From the NCBI RefSeq assembly GCF_026967475.1, contig NZ_CP114058.1, forward strand, positions 2,542,001-2,606,000: 64,000 nucleotides of DNA, given 5' to 3'. The notes beneath the pieces were generated by a model. It saw only the letters and a program-made list of their open reading frames with translations, did not search any database and had not been told where the DNA came from. This document shows, in pieces, positions 1 through 10,920 of this stretch (its first letter is position 1; every line of letters starts with the position of its first letter). The DNA is from Rouxiella chamberiensis. GTDB lineage: Bacteria > Pseudomonadota > Gammaproteobacteria > Enterobacterales > Enterobacteriaceae. Made by a program: the position numbers and the translations under genes.

Positions 1-653
1 TTTCTAAACGGCAACGCATAGGCAGGATGACTGAAAACGGCGGTTTTTTCCTGCGTGGTGCTGAGTTCGCCCATCAAGGGATACATGCGCGTGGCCATCA
101 GTAAACGGGTCAAATCGCGGGCCGTCGAAACGTTATTCAATGACAGGCCGGTCGGCTCGACATAACGCGTGTGAGTCATGCCAAGTGCTCGGGCCTTGGC
201 ATTCATGGCGCGAATAAACGCATCATAGCCGCCCGGATAGTGCGCCGCCAGACTGGCCGCCGCGCGGTTTTCGGAAGACATCAGCGCCAGCTGAATCATC
301 TGGCGACGTGTGATTTCGCTGTTGACCTTGACGCGGGAAAACACGCCGCGCATCTCTTTGGTGTTATGGATATCTACCGAGATCACTTCATCGAGCGGTT
401 GTTTGGCGTCGAGCGTGACCATCGCGGTCATGAGTTTTGTCAGGGAGGCAATCGGCCTGACCTGATCGGGATCGCGCGAATAAATCACTTCGTGGCTGTT
501 TAGGTCAACCACCATGGCGCTGCCGGAAGCGATTTGAACGAGAGGAGCAACAGCCGGTGGAGTCCTGCTATTTGCCAGGGCATCTACGGGCATCATCATG
601 CTTGCATTCAGGGCTAAAAAGCTCAGTACCAAAAGACGGATTTTCACATGCAT
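1..653 (-). CDS. pbpG: D-alanyl-D-alanine endopeptidase (PBP7), 3' end outside window
   Basis: Encodes the N-terminal 217 residues of a PBP7-type peptidoglycan endopeptidase, a periplasmic low-molecular-weight penicillin-binding protein that cuts cross-links in the sacculus. The start at 653 gives a basic N-terminus followed by a hydrophobic signal peptide ending near residue 27. The active-site motif SLTK is at residues 70-73 and the SxN motif SEN at 127-129. The KTG box would lie in the missing part; the family is about 310 residues long. In E. coli pbpG lies close to dusC, as here, but in this window two extra genes (tannase and a siderophore receptor) sit between them. The family assignment rests on the motifs and on close resemblance to PBP7 around the motif 'YVEPTGLS'. 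Confidence 0.9.
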   Translation of the reverse strand, partial: MHVKIRLLVLSFLALNASMMMPVDALANSRTPPAVAPLVQIASGSAMVVDLNSHEVIYSRDPDQVRPIASLTKLMTAMVTLDAKQPLDEVISVDIHNTKEMRGVFSRVKVNSEITRRQMIQLALMSSENRAAASLAAHYPGGYDAFIRAMNAKARALGMTHTRYVEPTGLSLNNVSTARDLTRLLMATRMYPLMGELSTTQEKTAVFSHPAYALPFR

Positions 654-849
654 TGCTCTGTATCTAAAAAGGTTGTTGTTAATGGAGCGACGGAGACTGC
701 CGGCGAATTATAAGGGAGGTGCGTGTTCTGCGCACCCAGATTTACTTTGGGCATTTGTGACAAAGTCTGTCACGACGGCAGATGTGCTGGGGGATTGCCG
801 GTAAGTGAACACTTTCAACACAGAAGAAGATTAAGGAAACGGCGAACCG

Positions 850-875
850 AAACGGCCTGTTCATGCAGGCCGTTT
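850..875 (-). terminator. Perfect hairpin downstream of the tannase gene
   Basis: A perfect 10-bp inverted repeat (850-859 with 866-875) with a 6-nt loop lies just after the tannase stop codon. The stem is GC-rich, but neither flank has a long T tract, so it may be a weak intrinsic terminator or an mRNA-end stabilising hairpin. The remaining 190 bp up to pbpG hold no recognisable gene and should contain the pbpG promoter. Confidence 0.45.
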
Positions 876-884
876 GTCATCGAG

Positions 885-2620
885 TTAATTGATGAAGGGG
901 TAAGCGTTAAACAGTTTTTCACCGAGCCACGGATAACTTGCCGGTATCACCGCCTGTCGTTTTCGCAGATAACTGGCGGCAGCGTTGACGTCGCCCTTTC
1001 CGCTGTATACCGCGTAATCAGGATAGGGGAAAAGCGGACGCGACGCGGCACCCTGCGGAATCGTCACCAGCCTCATATCTCCCTGTAGCGGTTTGCTGGT
1101 TAATTTCTTTTGCACTGTCACCGCCTGATAACTGATGAGGCTATCCGGTGCCACGCCCTGCTCGACCCAATTTAGCATCGGCGTCAGAAAATCCACCAGA
1201 CTGGGCCCCTCGCCCAATGAACAGTGATAAACCGCAGGCATCATGTAAAGACGCTCGAACTTTTGCCGGGTTTCAAGCCCCATGCTTTGCGCCATGGCCT
1301 GATGATAAGCCAGGGTGTTGAGGGGCGAAATACTTGGATCTGCCCAGCCGTGCCACAGAATCAGCTTGCCACCGGCGGCGTAGAACGCCCGCAGATCAGA
1401 GTTGGTGGCATCATAGAGAGGATGCAGTTTCTCGAGATCGGTGAGGGTTTGCTGGGTAAATGTCATCTCTTTCAGAGTATACGTCGACGGCGGATTCTTT
1501 TCGTAGTTGAGATATTTCAACGTGGAGAGCGCCACGCCCTGACTGTAATTGAGATCTCCGGCCTTTTTCGGCACGAATATTCCGGACCATGCCAATTCAG
1601 AACCGGGCATCGGCCCCCCACGGCGAGCCGCTGACCGGTTTTAACGTCTCTCGGCCCATCGTAAATTTTGCGCAGCGCACCGATTTGGGCATCCGTTAAA
1701 CAGTTTTGCCCCGCTTCGCTGTCTTCCGTTATCTTGTTGCAGCTCAGCACCGACGGATCAAAATGGCAGTTTTGAGGGTCAGCCAGCAAGCCATCGACCT
1801 GTCCGTCTCTCGCATCGCACTGCGCCAGCACCGCCTGATGAATCAGCGGCAACTGGCGCGAAGTGATAATGGCATTGCCGTTGGCGTCGGTGTTGGACTG
1901 AGCCTGCCAGCCGTGATAAATCGCCTTCTGTACCTGAAAATTCATGGCGGGCGCACCCGCAATAATGCCGTTGAACTCGGTGGGATAGCGCTGCGCCTCG
2001 GCCAATCCCTCGCGCCCGCCGTCCGAACATCCGCTGAAATAGGAAAATCTGGCGCTGCGGCCATAGAAGGTGTTGATCAGCAATTTGGTGGCGACAGCGG
2101 TCAAGTGAACGCCGCGATAGGCAAAGTCGCGCCGTTTTTGGGGATTATTGCCGAAATCGGCCTCGCCGGTTTTATGTCCCATGTCGGTTGCGGCAATGAC
2201 GAAACCGCTGGTTTCCAGGGGCGCACAACCCGCCGCGCCGTCGAGTTGCAGCTGGATTTGTCCACACAGGCCGCCACAGCCAACCTGTAGAAAGCGCTGC
2301 GTCCAGCTGTTAAGCGGCAGCAGAACGGTAAAATTGATGCTGGGTTTAAGCATGCCTTTGACTTCGCAAAAGATGTCGCCCTTGGCGACTTCTCTCACCG
2401 AGGCTACTTTGCTGCCCGCGCCGCCAATGGCCGAAAGGTCGACATCTGCCAGATCCGAACAATCGGTCACGGGCAGCACCACACCAAGCGGAGGCGCTAC
2501 GGCGGCCTGCGTGCTACCGGTCGGCAGACACAGGCATACCGCCGCAACAAGCAGAATAAGGAACAGGCCATATTTATGGAGCGTGAAATCCCTGGGGAAA
2601 GCGTTATGGGCGATAGTCAC
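885..2620 (-). CDS. Tannase/feruloyl esterase family protein, one frameshift
   Basis: Secreted alpha/beta-hydrolase of the tannase/feruloyl esterase family, predicted to cleave ester bonds of plant phenolics such as tannins or feruloyl esters. The N-terminus has a hydrophobic signal segment (about residues 18-40). The nucleophile elbow GCSDGG is at residues 197-202 (Ser199). The second half carries the expected 'HGWADP' region and a His-Cys pair ('YHCSLGEG') typical of the family's Cys-Ser-Asp-His-Cys arrangement. The reading frame breaks at a run of six C at 1614-1619. One more base there joins '...LAVGG' to 'PMPGSELAW' and gives about 578 residues, a normal length. The substrate cannot be told from sequence. 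It is absent from the corresponding E. coli pbpG-dusC region, so it is probably an accessory gene. Confidence 0.82.
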
Positions 2621-2861
2621 CGATCGTCTCTGAGTTAGGCTGCATTTAATCTTATTACAATAAAAATCACCGAAGCGGTAATACCATTAATGCATATTTC
2701 ATCTCACTGTCGCATTTTGCGTCGCCTGTAACCGTTTCTTCTTATTTATTTCCGTCACGGCTCGCAATAAAAATCCTCACAACACATCCAGACATACTTC
2801 CTTACTTAAACCTTACCTATTCGGGGAGGTAAAAGCGCAAAACTCTACAGACATTTGCATT

Positions 2862-2880
2862 GATAACGAGAATCGTTATT
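2862..2880 (+). promoter_or_regulatory. Fur box upstream of the FepA-type receptor
   Basis: The 19-bp sequence GATAACGAGAATCGTTATT matches the Fur consensus GATAATGATAATCATTATC at 15 positions and is palindromic. It lies about 100 bp before the receptor start, so iron-dependent repression by Fur is expected. This 356-bp gap between two divergent genes holds no other recognisable gene. Confidence 0.8.
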
Positions 2881-2976
2881 GATAGCATTCTCACGCGCAT
2901 TAATTCACCTTTTATAAAAAGTTTTTAGGTTACACAGCCACACTTCTTATCAGCTACGGAATGGTCCAGCAACACT

Positions 2977-5263
2977 ATGAAAAATATTCTGTTCTATACC
3001 AAGGTCACGCTGTTTTCCGTGACCTCGTTCAGCCTGCTGCTTCCCGCGTTTTCTCAGGCCGACACCGCCACTCCTGTTAAAGATTCCGATACAAAAACCG
3101 CCGCCAAGACTAAAAAACAGCCAGAAAAAGAGAGCGGCGATACGCTGACCGTTACTGCCCAGCAGCAGACGCTACAGGCACCGGGCGTGTCCGTCATCGA
3201 CGAATCGCAAATCAAGAAACACCCACCCGCGCGTGACCTTTCCGAAATTATTCGTACCATGCCGGGCGTTAACCTGACCGGTAACTCCACCAGCGGTCAG
3301 CGCGGCAACAACCGTCAGATAGACATTCGCGGTATGGGACCGGAAAACACCATGGTGCTGGTCGACGGCATGCCGGTCAGCAGCAAGAATGCCGTGCGCT
3401 ACGGCTGGCGCGGCGAGCGTGACAGCCGCGGCGATACCAACTGGGTTCCGCCGGAGATGGTGCAAAGCATCCAGGTTATCCGTGGACCTGCTGCGGCACG
3501 CTACGGCAGCGGTGCCGCAGGTGGTGTTATCAACATCATCACCAAACCGACCACGCAGGACCTGCACGGCGCATTCAACACCTACTACGATGTGCCGGAG
3601 CATAAAAGCGAAGGCGCGACCCATCGTTACAACGCCAGCCTTTCAGGCGGCATTACTGACAACCTGACTTTCAAACTTTACGGTGGCTGGAGCAAAACCC
3701 AGGCCGATGCCGAGTTTATCAATCAGGGTCATGAAGCCGAGCGCACCGGTGCCTATGCAGGCACTGTACCTGCAGGGCGCGAAGGGGTTAAAAACAAAGA
3801 TATTACCGGCGTGTTGCGCTGGGAATTCATGCCGATGCAGTCACTCGAACTGACCGCAGGCTTTAGCCGTCAGGGCAACCTGTATGCGGGCGATACCCAG
3901 AACACCAACAGCAATGCGCTGGTGACGGCAAACTACGGCAAAGAAACCAACGTGCTGTACCGTCAAACGCTGAGCCTGAAACATACCGGCGCGTGGGACA
4001 ACGGCGTCTCCACCACCAACTACATTCAGTACGAGCGCACCCGCAACAAGCGTCTGAACGAAGGGTTGGCAGGCGGCACCGAAGGGATTTTCAGCCCGAC
4101 CAATCTGGGTTATTCCACGATTGATCTCAGTGATGTCAATGCACACACTGAAGTCAACATTCCACTGGATTTCTACTTCCAGCAGACGGCGACCTTCGGG
4201 GCCGAGTGGAATCACCAGACCATGAAAGATCCTATCTCCGACACGCAGACCGCCCAGGGCGGTGCCGTTGAAGGGATCACCAGCACGGGCCGCAGCCCTT
4301 ACGCTTCCGCCGATATCTACTCGCTGTTCACCGAAGACAATATCGACGTTACGGATAGCACCACCGTGACACCGGGGCTGCGTTTCGACTACCAGACCAT
4401 TTCCGGTAAAAACTTCAGCCCCTCCCTGAACCTTTCGCAGGAGCTGGGCAGCGACTTTACGTTGAAAATGGGTATCGCCCGCGCCTACAAAGCGCCGAAA
4501 CCTGTACCAGACCAACCCCAACTATCTGCTGTACAGCAACGGTCAGGGCTGCTACGCCAGCGCCGGTGCGTGCTATCTGCAAGGTAATTCCGACCTCAAG
4601 GCGGAAACCAGCGTCAACAAAGAGATTGGCATCGAATATCATCACAACGATGTTCAGGCCGGTCTGACCTACTATCGCAACGACTACCACAACAAGATTG
4701 AAGCGGGTTACGCGCCGGTCTACAACAACGGCACCTCCGACATCTACAAGTGGGAAAACGTTCCGAAAGCCGTGGTTCAGGGCCTTGAAGGCACGCTCAA
4801 CTTCCCGATCAGTGAATCTGTGTTCATGCACAACAATTTCACTTACAACATCGAGAATGTGAACAAGACCACCAACGACTATCTGTCCGTTATCCCGAAA
4901 TTCACCATCAACTCGTCGCTGGACTGGCAGGTGCGTGAAGACTGGTCTGTAAGCGGCACCATGACCTGGTACGGCAAGCAGAAACCGAAGAAGTACAACT
5001 ATAAAGGCGCCGATGCTACCGGCTCCGAAACCTGGGTGGTCAGCCCCTACGCGCTGTTTGGCTTAAGCTCAACCTACAACGTCAACAAATATGTCGACGT
5101 GACTGTTGGCATCGACAACCTGCTGGACAAGCGCCATTACCGTGAAGGCAATGCGCAGACCACCGGCAACGCGACGACCGGTGCCTATCTTTACGGTGCA
5201 GGAGCCAACACTTACAACGAATCGGGCCGCACGTTCTATCTGTCTCTGAACACGCATTTCTAA
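2977..5263 (+). CDS. fepA: FepA-type TonB-dependent enterobactin receptor, one frameshift
   Basis: Outer-membrane TonB-dependent receptor of the FepA/PfeA group, importing ferric enterobactin-type catecholate siderophores. A signal peptide (to about residue 29) is followed by a TonB box-like 'DTLTVTA', a plug domain with the FepA signatures 'NLTGNSTSGQRGNNRQIDIR' and 'RGPAAARYG', and a 22-strand-type barrel ending in aromatic Phe ('LNTHF'). The frame is broken at AAA 4498-4500: one extra A turns 'YKAPNLYQTNP' into 'YKAPKPVPD'. Removing it gives 761 residues, close to E. coli FepA. A Fur box precedes it. No fes, entF or fepBCDG genes lie nearby, so it may be a solitary xenosiderophore receptor (PfeA-like) and not part of an enterobactin locus. 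Confidence 0.88.
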
Positions 5264-5280
5264 TCGTTGCTGCATTAAAA

Positions 5281-5308
5281 AAGCCACCTCTTGCAGGTGG
5301 CTTTTTTT
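5281..5308. terminator. Bidirectional terminator between fepA and dusC
   Basis: A 9-bp stem (5281-5289 with 5295-5303) with a short loop is flanked by an A run on the left and seven T on the right. It can end the receptor transcript on the plus strand and the dusC transcript on the minus strand. Confidence 0.85.
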
Positions 5309-6239
5309 ATAGCGCTTGAATGGCCAGCGCGATGTCTTTTGAGGTATTGAGGGTACGCACCTGTGTAAACACCTCGGTCGCTTCGTCATACTCTTTTCGC
5401 AAATACCCCAGCCACTGCTTGATACGCGCCACGTGATACAACCCGGTATCGCCCTGCTTTTCCAGATAGGTGTATTTCTGCAGGAGAGTTATCACGTCCG
5501 GCCACGGCATCTTTGCTTCATTATATTTCACCACGCGGCTCAGGTTGGGCACATTCAGCGCGCCACGGCCAATCATTACCGCGTCGCATCCCGTCACCTG
5601 CATACAGCGCTGCGCGCTGGCATAATCCCAGATTTCTCCGTTGGCGATAACCGGAATGCTCAACCGCCGACGAATCTCGCCAATGGCCTGCCAGTTGATG
5701 CGCTCGGCTTTATAGCCATCTTCCTTGGTGCGGCCGTGCACCGTGAGTTCCGTCGCGCCCGCCTGCTGAACGGCATCGGCGATTTCCAGACTGTGTGCCA
5801 GCGAATCCCACCCCAGTCGCACCTTTACCGTGACCGGCAGATGCGCAGGCACGGCCTCACGCATTGCTTTTGCCCCATGATAGATAAGTTCGGGGTCTTT
5901 GAGCAGTGTCGCGCCCCCGCCGCTGCCGTTGACCGTTTTCGACGGACAGCCACAGTTCAGATCAACGCCGCAAGAGCCGAGTTCCACCGCCCGGGCCGCG
6001 TTTTCACCCAGCCACTGCGGATATTGCCCCAGCAACTGTATGCGAACCAGAGTGCCCGAGGGCGTGCGGCTTTCGTTAAGCAGTTCAGGGCAGAGACGGT
6101 GGAAGGATTTAACCGGCAGCAGTTGATCGACCACACGCAGAAACTCCGTGATACACAGGTCGTAATCATTCACTTCGCTGAGAAGCTCGCGCACCAGAGG
6201 ATCCAGTACGCCCTCCATCGGAGCCAGTAATACTCGCAT
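5307..6239 (-). CDS. dusC: tRNA-dihydrouridine(16) synthase
   Basis: FMN-dependent enzyme that reduces uridine 16 of tRNA to dihydrouridine. It begins '[10 protein letters not shown]', the conserved FMN-binding start of the Dus barrel. The active-site loop 'NCGCPS' puts the catalytic cysteine at residue 98, as in E. coli DusC. It is 310 residues long, against about 315 in the family. An upstream in-frame ATG ten codons earlier was rejected because the chosen start matches the family N-terminus exactly. Its stop codon abuts the shared terminator with the receptor gene. Confidence 0.93.
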   Translation of the reverse strand: MRVLLAPMEGVLDPLVRELLSEVNDYDLCITEFLRVVDQLLPVKSFHRLCPELLNESRTPSGTLVRIQLLGQYPQWLGENAARAVELGSCGVDLNCGCPSKTVNGSGGGATLLKDPELIYHGAKAMREAVPAHLPVTVKVRLGWDSLAHSLEIADAVQQAGATELTVHGRTKEDGYKAERINWQAIGEIRRRLSIPVIANGEIWDYASAQRCMQVTGCDAVMIGRGALNVPNLSRVVKYNEAKMPWPDVITLLQKYTYLEKQGDTGLYHVARIKQWLGYLRKEYDEATEVFTQVRTLNTSKDIALAIQAL

Positions 6240-6361
6240 AGCCGTTCTACCCTTGAAAAAGACGCGCAATGATACGGGCAGACCCCGAGTCTTGGCAATG
6301 GTTGCTTGTGGTCGACGCCGACCGCGCGGTGGTTTGCGCCACGCCGTATCGAATTGCAGGC

Positions 6362-6385
6362 AAAAAAGCCCTCCGAAGAGGGCTT
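6362..6385 (-). terminator. Terminator of rhlE
   Basis: On the minus strand an 8-bp stem AAGCCCTC/GAGGGCTT with a TTCG tetraloop is followed by six T, about 20 bases after the rhlE stop. This is a textbook intrinsic terminator. Confidence 0.9.
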
Positions 6386-6403
6386 GACGGCACGCCTGGG
6401 TGA

Positions 6404-7797
6404 TTACTCGCCCGAAGGCTTGCGGCTGCGACCGGCAGACGCGCCTGCGCCTGAACGACGCTGACCCGCATGCGCGGCGCTGCCACGGCTTGGACGCGCC
6501 GGACGGCTTTCGCCGGAACCGTTGCTGCCGTTGCCGCTGCGCTGACCGTTGCCACCCTGACGAGGCGCGCCGGAACGTTGACCGCCGCCTCCTTGACGTG
6601 GTGCACCGCGACCGCCGCTGCCCTGACGTCCGTTGACGATAGGCTCGGCCTTGATGGACGGGTCCGGTTCATAGCCCGGCAGCGCGATGCGTGGGATTTC
6701 ACGCTTCAGCAGACGCTCGATATCGCGCAGCAGTTTATGTTCGTCGACGCAGACCAGCGAGATAGCTTCACCGGTAGACTCGGCACGACCGGTACGACCG
6801 ATGCGGTGCACGTAGTCTTCCGGAACGTTCGGCAGCTCGTAGTTGACCACATGTGGCAGCTGGTCGATGTCCAGACCACGCGCCGCGATGTCGGTTGCAA
6901 CCAGCACGCGAATGCCGCCGTCCTTGAAATCGGCCAGTGCACGGGTACGAGCGCCCTGGCTCTTGTTGCCGTGAATGGCGGCCGCAGTGATGCCGTCTTT
7001 GTTCAGCAGTTCGGCGAGGTGGTTGGCGCCATGCTTGGTGCGGGTAAATACCAGCACCTGCTGCCAGTTACCGGTGCCAATCATCTGCGACAGCAGCTCT
7101 CTTTACGACGTTTGTCGACAAAGTGAACGCTCTGCTCGATTTGCGTGGAGGCGGTGTTGCGACGCGCCACTTCAACGGAAGTCGGGTTGGTCAACAGCTT
7201 GTTCGCCAAACCTTTAATCTCGTCGGAGAAGGTCGCGGAGAACAGCAGGTTCTGACGCTTGGCAGGCAGCTTCGACAGCACGCGGCGGATGTCATGAATG
7301 AAGCCCATGTCCAGCATGCGGTCGGCTTCGTCCAGAACCAGAATTTCTACCTGCGACAAATCAACCGCTCTCTGGTGTTCCAGATCCAGCAGGCGACCCG
7401 GTGTTGCCACCAGAATATCGACGCCGCCGCGCAGTTTCATCATCTGAGGATTGATGCTCACGCCGCCGAACACCACCAGCGAGCGCAGGCTCAGGTGTTT
7501 GCTGTAGGCAGTCACGTTTTCACCGATCTGAGCCGCCAGCTCGCGGGTGGGGGTCAGGATCAGCGCACGGACCGGGCGACGACCTTTAATCGGCGTAGCT
7601 GACTGGCTAAGCAGTTGCAAAACAGGCAGGGTAAAACCAGCGGTCTTACCGGTACCGGTTTGCGCGCTGGCCATCAAGTCACGGCCTTGCAGCACAACAG
7701 GAATAGCCTGCTGCTGGATAGGCGTAGGTGAATTATAGCCCTGCTCTTCAACAGCACGCAGAATGTCGGCACTCAGGCCGAGAGAATCAAATGACAT
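6404..7797 (-). CDS. rhlE: ATP-dependent RNA helicase RhlE, one frameshift
   Basis: DEAD-box RNA helicase linked to ribosome assembly and RNA turnover. It has a Q motif ('[10 protein letters not shown]'), Walker A AQTGTGKT (45-52), DEAD (157-160), SAT (188-190), then the second RecA domain with '[11 protein letters not shown]' and 'HRIGRTGR', and a Gly/Arg/Ser-rich tail. The frame breaks at TTT 7102-7104, where one T is missing. Adding it restores '[13 protein letters not shown]' across the junction and about 464 residues; E. coli RhlE has 454. Both halves are highly conserved on either side of the break, which argues for a sequence error and not decay. Confidence 0.92.
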
Positions 7798-8074
7798 ATA
7801 GGGAAAAACTCCAATCCACTCTAACCCGAACAGGTTCGGTGCAGTTTCAAGAGGGGATGATCAGACGAGGCAAATGAGGCATTACCACGAGGATTCGGCA
7901 CAAACTGCAGTGCGCCAGTTGGAAGGATTCTAACAGATAACGAGACCCAGCGCGCATTTATATGATTCAAGCTGTAAAAGAAGCCGTTCCCACTTTTTGT
8001 GATCCTCTCCCGGCGTTAGCTTGCTATGCTTGCGAAGGTTAACTATTTCATCTTAAAGGCAACGCCGAAAAATA

Positions 8075-9277
8075 ATGGAAACCTGGAAACTCAATTTAAT
8101 TTCCGTCTGGCTTGGCTGTTTCTTTACCGGTCTGGCGATGAGCGAAATTCTTCCCTTCCTGCCGCTGTATGTCGAACAACTCGGCGTGCATGACCATGAG
8201 GCGCTAAGCATCTGGTCAGGGCTGGTATTTAGCGGCACGTTTCTGGTCTCGGCCTGCGTTGCGCCACTCTGGGGAAGCCTGGCCGACCGCAAGGGGCGCA
8301 AACTGATGCTGCTGCGCGCGGCACTCGGCATGGCTATCGTCATGGTGTTGCAGGGATTTGCACAAAATGTCTGGCAGCTGTTTATCTTTCGTACCCTGAT
8401 GGGCCTGACCTCCGGCTATATTCCGAATGCGATGGCGCTGGTTGCCTCGCAGGTGCCGCGAGACAAGAGCGGATGGGCGCTGGGAACCTTGTCGACCGGT
8501 CAGGTGTCCGGCGTGATTATCGGTCCCTTGCTGGGTGGTTTCATGGCTGACCATCTCGGACTGCGGATGGTGTTTTTCGTCACCGCCGGCCTGCTGTTTA
8601 TCAGTTTTCTTATCACCCTGTTTCTTATCAAAGAGCGCGTGGTGCCCGTCACCAAGGCCAATCGACTCAGCGGCAAAGCGGTCTTTACCACCCTTCCCTA
8701 TCCAATGTTGATGGTCAGCCTGTTTGTCACCACCATGATAATCCAGTTGGCCAACGGCTCGATAAGCCCGATTCTGACCCTGTTTATTCGCAACCTTTCC
8801 GATAACACCCACAATATCGCCTTTGTGAGCGGCGTCATCGCGGCGGTGCCCGGCATTTCGGCGCTGCTTGCCGCTCCCAGACTCGGCAAGCTGGGCGACC
8901 ATATCGGCGCTCATCGGGTACTTATCGCCGCGCTGGTATTCTGTTTCGTTTTATTCTGCCTGATGGCGACGATCACCACGCCCGTACAGCTCGGAGTTTT
9001 GCGTTTTCTGCTGGGCTTCGGCGATGGCGCGCTAATGCCCGCCGTGCAGGCGCTGCTGGTAAAATACAGCAGCGATCAGGTCACCGGCCGCATCTTCGGT
9101 TATAACCAGACGTTTATGTATCTCGGCAACGTTATTGGCCCGCTGATTGGATCCGGTGTGTCGGCAGCGCTGGGTTTTCGCTGGGTGTTTCTGGTGACTG
9201 CACTGATTGTGCTGCTCAATGCCGCGCAAATCTGGTGGAGCTTTCGAAAAATACCGACTCGCGTGCGAATAAAATAG
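8075..9277 (+). CDS. mdtG: MFS multidrug efflux transporter MdtG-like
   Basis: Inner-membrane major facilitator with about 12 hydrophobic segments, 400 residues. It carries the antiporter loop 2-3 motif '[10 protein letters not shown]' and the MdtG-like stretches '[10 protein letters not shown]' and '[12 protein letters not shown]', so it probably exports drugs by proton antiport. E. coli MdtG has 408 residues. It is divergent from rhlE, with a 277-bp gap that holds both promoters. The substrate is not predictable. Confidence 0.88.
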   Translation: METWKLNLISVWLGCFFTGLAMSEILPFLPLYVEQLGVHDHEALSIWSGLVFSGTFLVSACVAPLWGSLADRKGRKLMLLRAALGMAIVMVLQGFAQNVWQLFIFRTLMGLTSGYIPNAMALVASQVPRDKSGWALGTLSTGQVSGVIIGPLLGGFMADHLGLRMVFFVTAGLLFISFLITLFLIKERVVPVTKANRLSGKAVFTTLPYPMLMVSLFVTTMIIQLANGSISPILTLFIRNLSDNTHNIAFVSGVIAAVPGISALLAAPRLGKLGDHIGAHRVLIAALVFCFVLFCLMATITTPVQLGVLRFLLGFGDGALMPAVQALLVKYSSDQVTGRIFGYNQTFMYLGNVIGPLIGSGVSAALGFRWVFLVTALIVLLNAAQIWWSFRKIPTRVRIK

Positions 9278-9290
9278 GCTGTGTGGACAT

Positions 9291-9325
9291 AAAAAAGGGA
9301 GCAGGCTTTCGCCGCTCCCTTTTTT
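9291..9325. terminator. Bidirectional terminator between mdtG and ybhL
   Basis: A 12-bp stem (9291-9302 with 9314-9325) starts with six A and ends with six T, so it can stop transcription from both convergent genes. Confidence 0.88.
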
Positions 9326-9338
9326 ATTGAACGCGTCG

Positions 9339-10049
9339 TTATCTTCTGTTGCCGAAGATACGCAGCAACATCAGGAACAGGTTGATAAAGTCGAGATACA
9401 GCGTCAACGCGCCAACGATAGAATATTTGCGGAAGTTCTCTTTATCATTAACAGACAACTGCTCGCCCATATTCTTCAGCTTTTGCGTGTCATACGCTGT
9501 CAGGCCCACAAACACCACCACACCGATGTAGGAAATTGCCTGCATCAGCGCCGGGCTTTTCAGCCAGAAATTAACCAGCGACGCCAGCACAATCCCGATA
9601 AGCGCCATAAACAGCAGACTGCCGATGCCACTTAAATCGCGTTTGGTGACATAGCCGTAAACACTCATCGCGCCGAACATACCGCCTGCGACCACGAAGG
9701 TGCTGGCGATGGAAGCGCCGGTATACACAATGAAGATGCTCGAAAGGGTGAGCCCGGTCAGCGCCGAATAGAGCATGAAAAGCCCTGTCGCGACCGCTCC
9801 GCTCAGGCGGTTAACCATGCCTGAAATGACAAAGACCAGTGCGAGCTGGAGAATTATCAAACCGAAAAAGGTTATCTGGCTCGAGAAGATAAAACCGAGG
9901 ATGGCAGGTGAACGCGATGCATACCAGGCGACAAACGCCGTGAGCAGCAAACCACAGGTCATCCAGCCGTAAACCTGCGCCATATAGGCCTGAATACCGC
10001 TGTTTGCGCGTTCAACTATCGAACCATTGGGACGTGGATATCGATCCAT
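9339..10049 (-). CDS. ybhL: Bax1-I/TMBIM family inner-membrane protein YbhL
   Basis: A 236-residue, seven-transmembrane protein of the Bax inhibitor-1 family, near the 234 residues of E. coli YbhL. Family members are pH-sensitive calcium leak channels in some bacteria; the role in enterobacteria is not settled. The C-terminal 'YDTQKLKNM' motif, with its conserved Asp, is clear. It starts 'MDRYPRPNGS' with 'AGGAGG'-like bases upstream in the leader. It lies downstream of moaE in the same direction, as in E. coli. Confidence 0.9.
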   Translation of the reverse strand: MDRYPRPNGSIVERANSGIQAYMAQVYGWMTCGLLLTAFVAWYASRSPAILGFIFSSQITFFGLIILQLALVFVISGMVNRLSGAVATGLFMLYSALTGLTLSSIFIVYTGASIASTFVVAGGMFGAMSVYGYVTKRDLSGIGSLLFMALIGIVLASLVNFWLKSPALMQAISYIGVVVFVGLTAYDTQKLKNMGEQLSVNDKENFRKYSIVGALTLYLDFINLFLMLLRIFGNRR

Positions 10050-10206
10050 GATGCTTACCTCTTGCAGGGAGGAAAAAATACAAGGCTGAATTGCAGCCTA
10101 CCGGTAATCTAAGCCTACCACAAAAATTCACGACTGCGCGCCACAGCATTAAGGACGACAAATAAGTGATTCGGGCGAACGAGAGAAGCCAACGCCGCCA
10201 TAGCGT

Positions 10207-10671
10207 TCAGGACGACGAGGACCAGCGGGAGGCGGCGGTGTGGTCGGTATCTCGCGACTCAACCCAGCGATCGCCGTGCTCCGTGGCCTCGCGTTTCCAG
10301 AACGGCGCACGGGTTTTCAGGTAGTCCATGATAAATTCCGTGGCGTCGAACGCCATGCCCCTGTGCGCGCTGGTAACGCCGACGAACACGATTTCATCGC
10401 CCGGATAGAGCGCGCCGATGCGGTGATACACCGATACCCGCTGCAAGGGCCATCGTTGACGCGCGTCGTCCACGATGTCGGCCAGGGCTTTTTCAGTCAT
10501 GCCGGGATAATGTTCGAGCGTCAGCGCGCTGACATTGTCGCCCAGATTATGATTGCGTACTTTGCCGGTGAAGGTGACGACCGCGCCGTCTGCCTCAGAC
10601 TGCGCCAGCCATTGATACTCGTCGCCGACGCTAAAAGGTGCCGCATCGACCACAATTCGCGTTGCCTGCAT
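10207..10671 (-). CDS. moaE: Molybdopterin synthase catalytic subunit
   Basis: Large subunit of molybdopterin synthase. It transfers sulfur from the MoaD thiocarboxylate to cyclic pyranopterin monophosphate. The sequence shows the conserved 'VTFTGKVRNHNLGD', 'ALTLEHYPGM' and 'MDYLKTRAPFWKRE' regions; the last contains the catalytic lysines. It has 154 residues, against 150 in E. coli, with a short serine-rich C-terminal extension. It is the last gene of moaABCDE, three bases after moaD. Confidence 0.95.
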   Translation of the reverse strand: MQATRIVVDAAPFSVGDEYQWLAQSEADGAVVTFTGKVRNHNLGDNVSALTLEHYPGMTEKALADIVDDARQRWPLQRVSVYHRIGALYPGDEIVFVGVTSAHRGMAFDATEFIMDYLKTRAPFWKREATEHGDRWVESRDTDHTAASRWSSSS

Positions 10672-10674
10672 GGA

Positions 10675-10920
10675 TTATCCTCCGGTGACCGGTGGGAAAA
10701 AGGCCACTTCGTCGCCGTCCTGAACGGGATGTGTCGTCTCGACGAGTGTCTGATTGACCGCCACCAGCAGGTTGCCTGCTTCGAGCGCCAAAGCCCAGCG
10801 GTCACCGCGCAGCGCCAGCGACTGGCGCAGAGTTTCAACGGTGGAAAAATCGGCGGGCAACGCGAGAGTGTCAGTGCCGACCAACTCACGAACCTGAGCA
10901 AAAAACAGCACCTTGATCAT
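10675..10920 (-). CDS. moaD: Molybdopterin synthase sulfur carrier subunit
   Basis: An 81-residue ubiquitin-like sulfur carrier. It ends in the obligatory Gly-Gly, whose C-terminus is thiocarboxylated and donates sulfur through MoaE. It begins '[13 protein letters not shown]', and its ATG overlaps the restored moaC stop by two bases, the usual tight coupling in this operon. Confidence 0.96.
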   Translation of the reverse strand: MIKVLFFAQVRELVGTDTLALPADFSTVETLRQSLALRGDRWALALEAGNLLVAVNQTLVETTHPVQDGDEVAFFPPVTGG

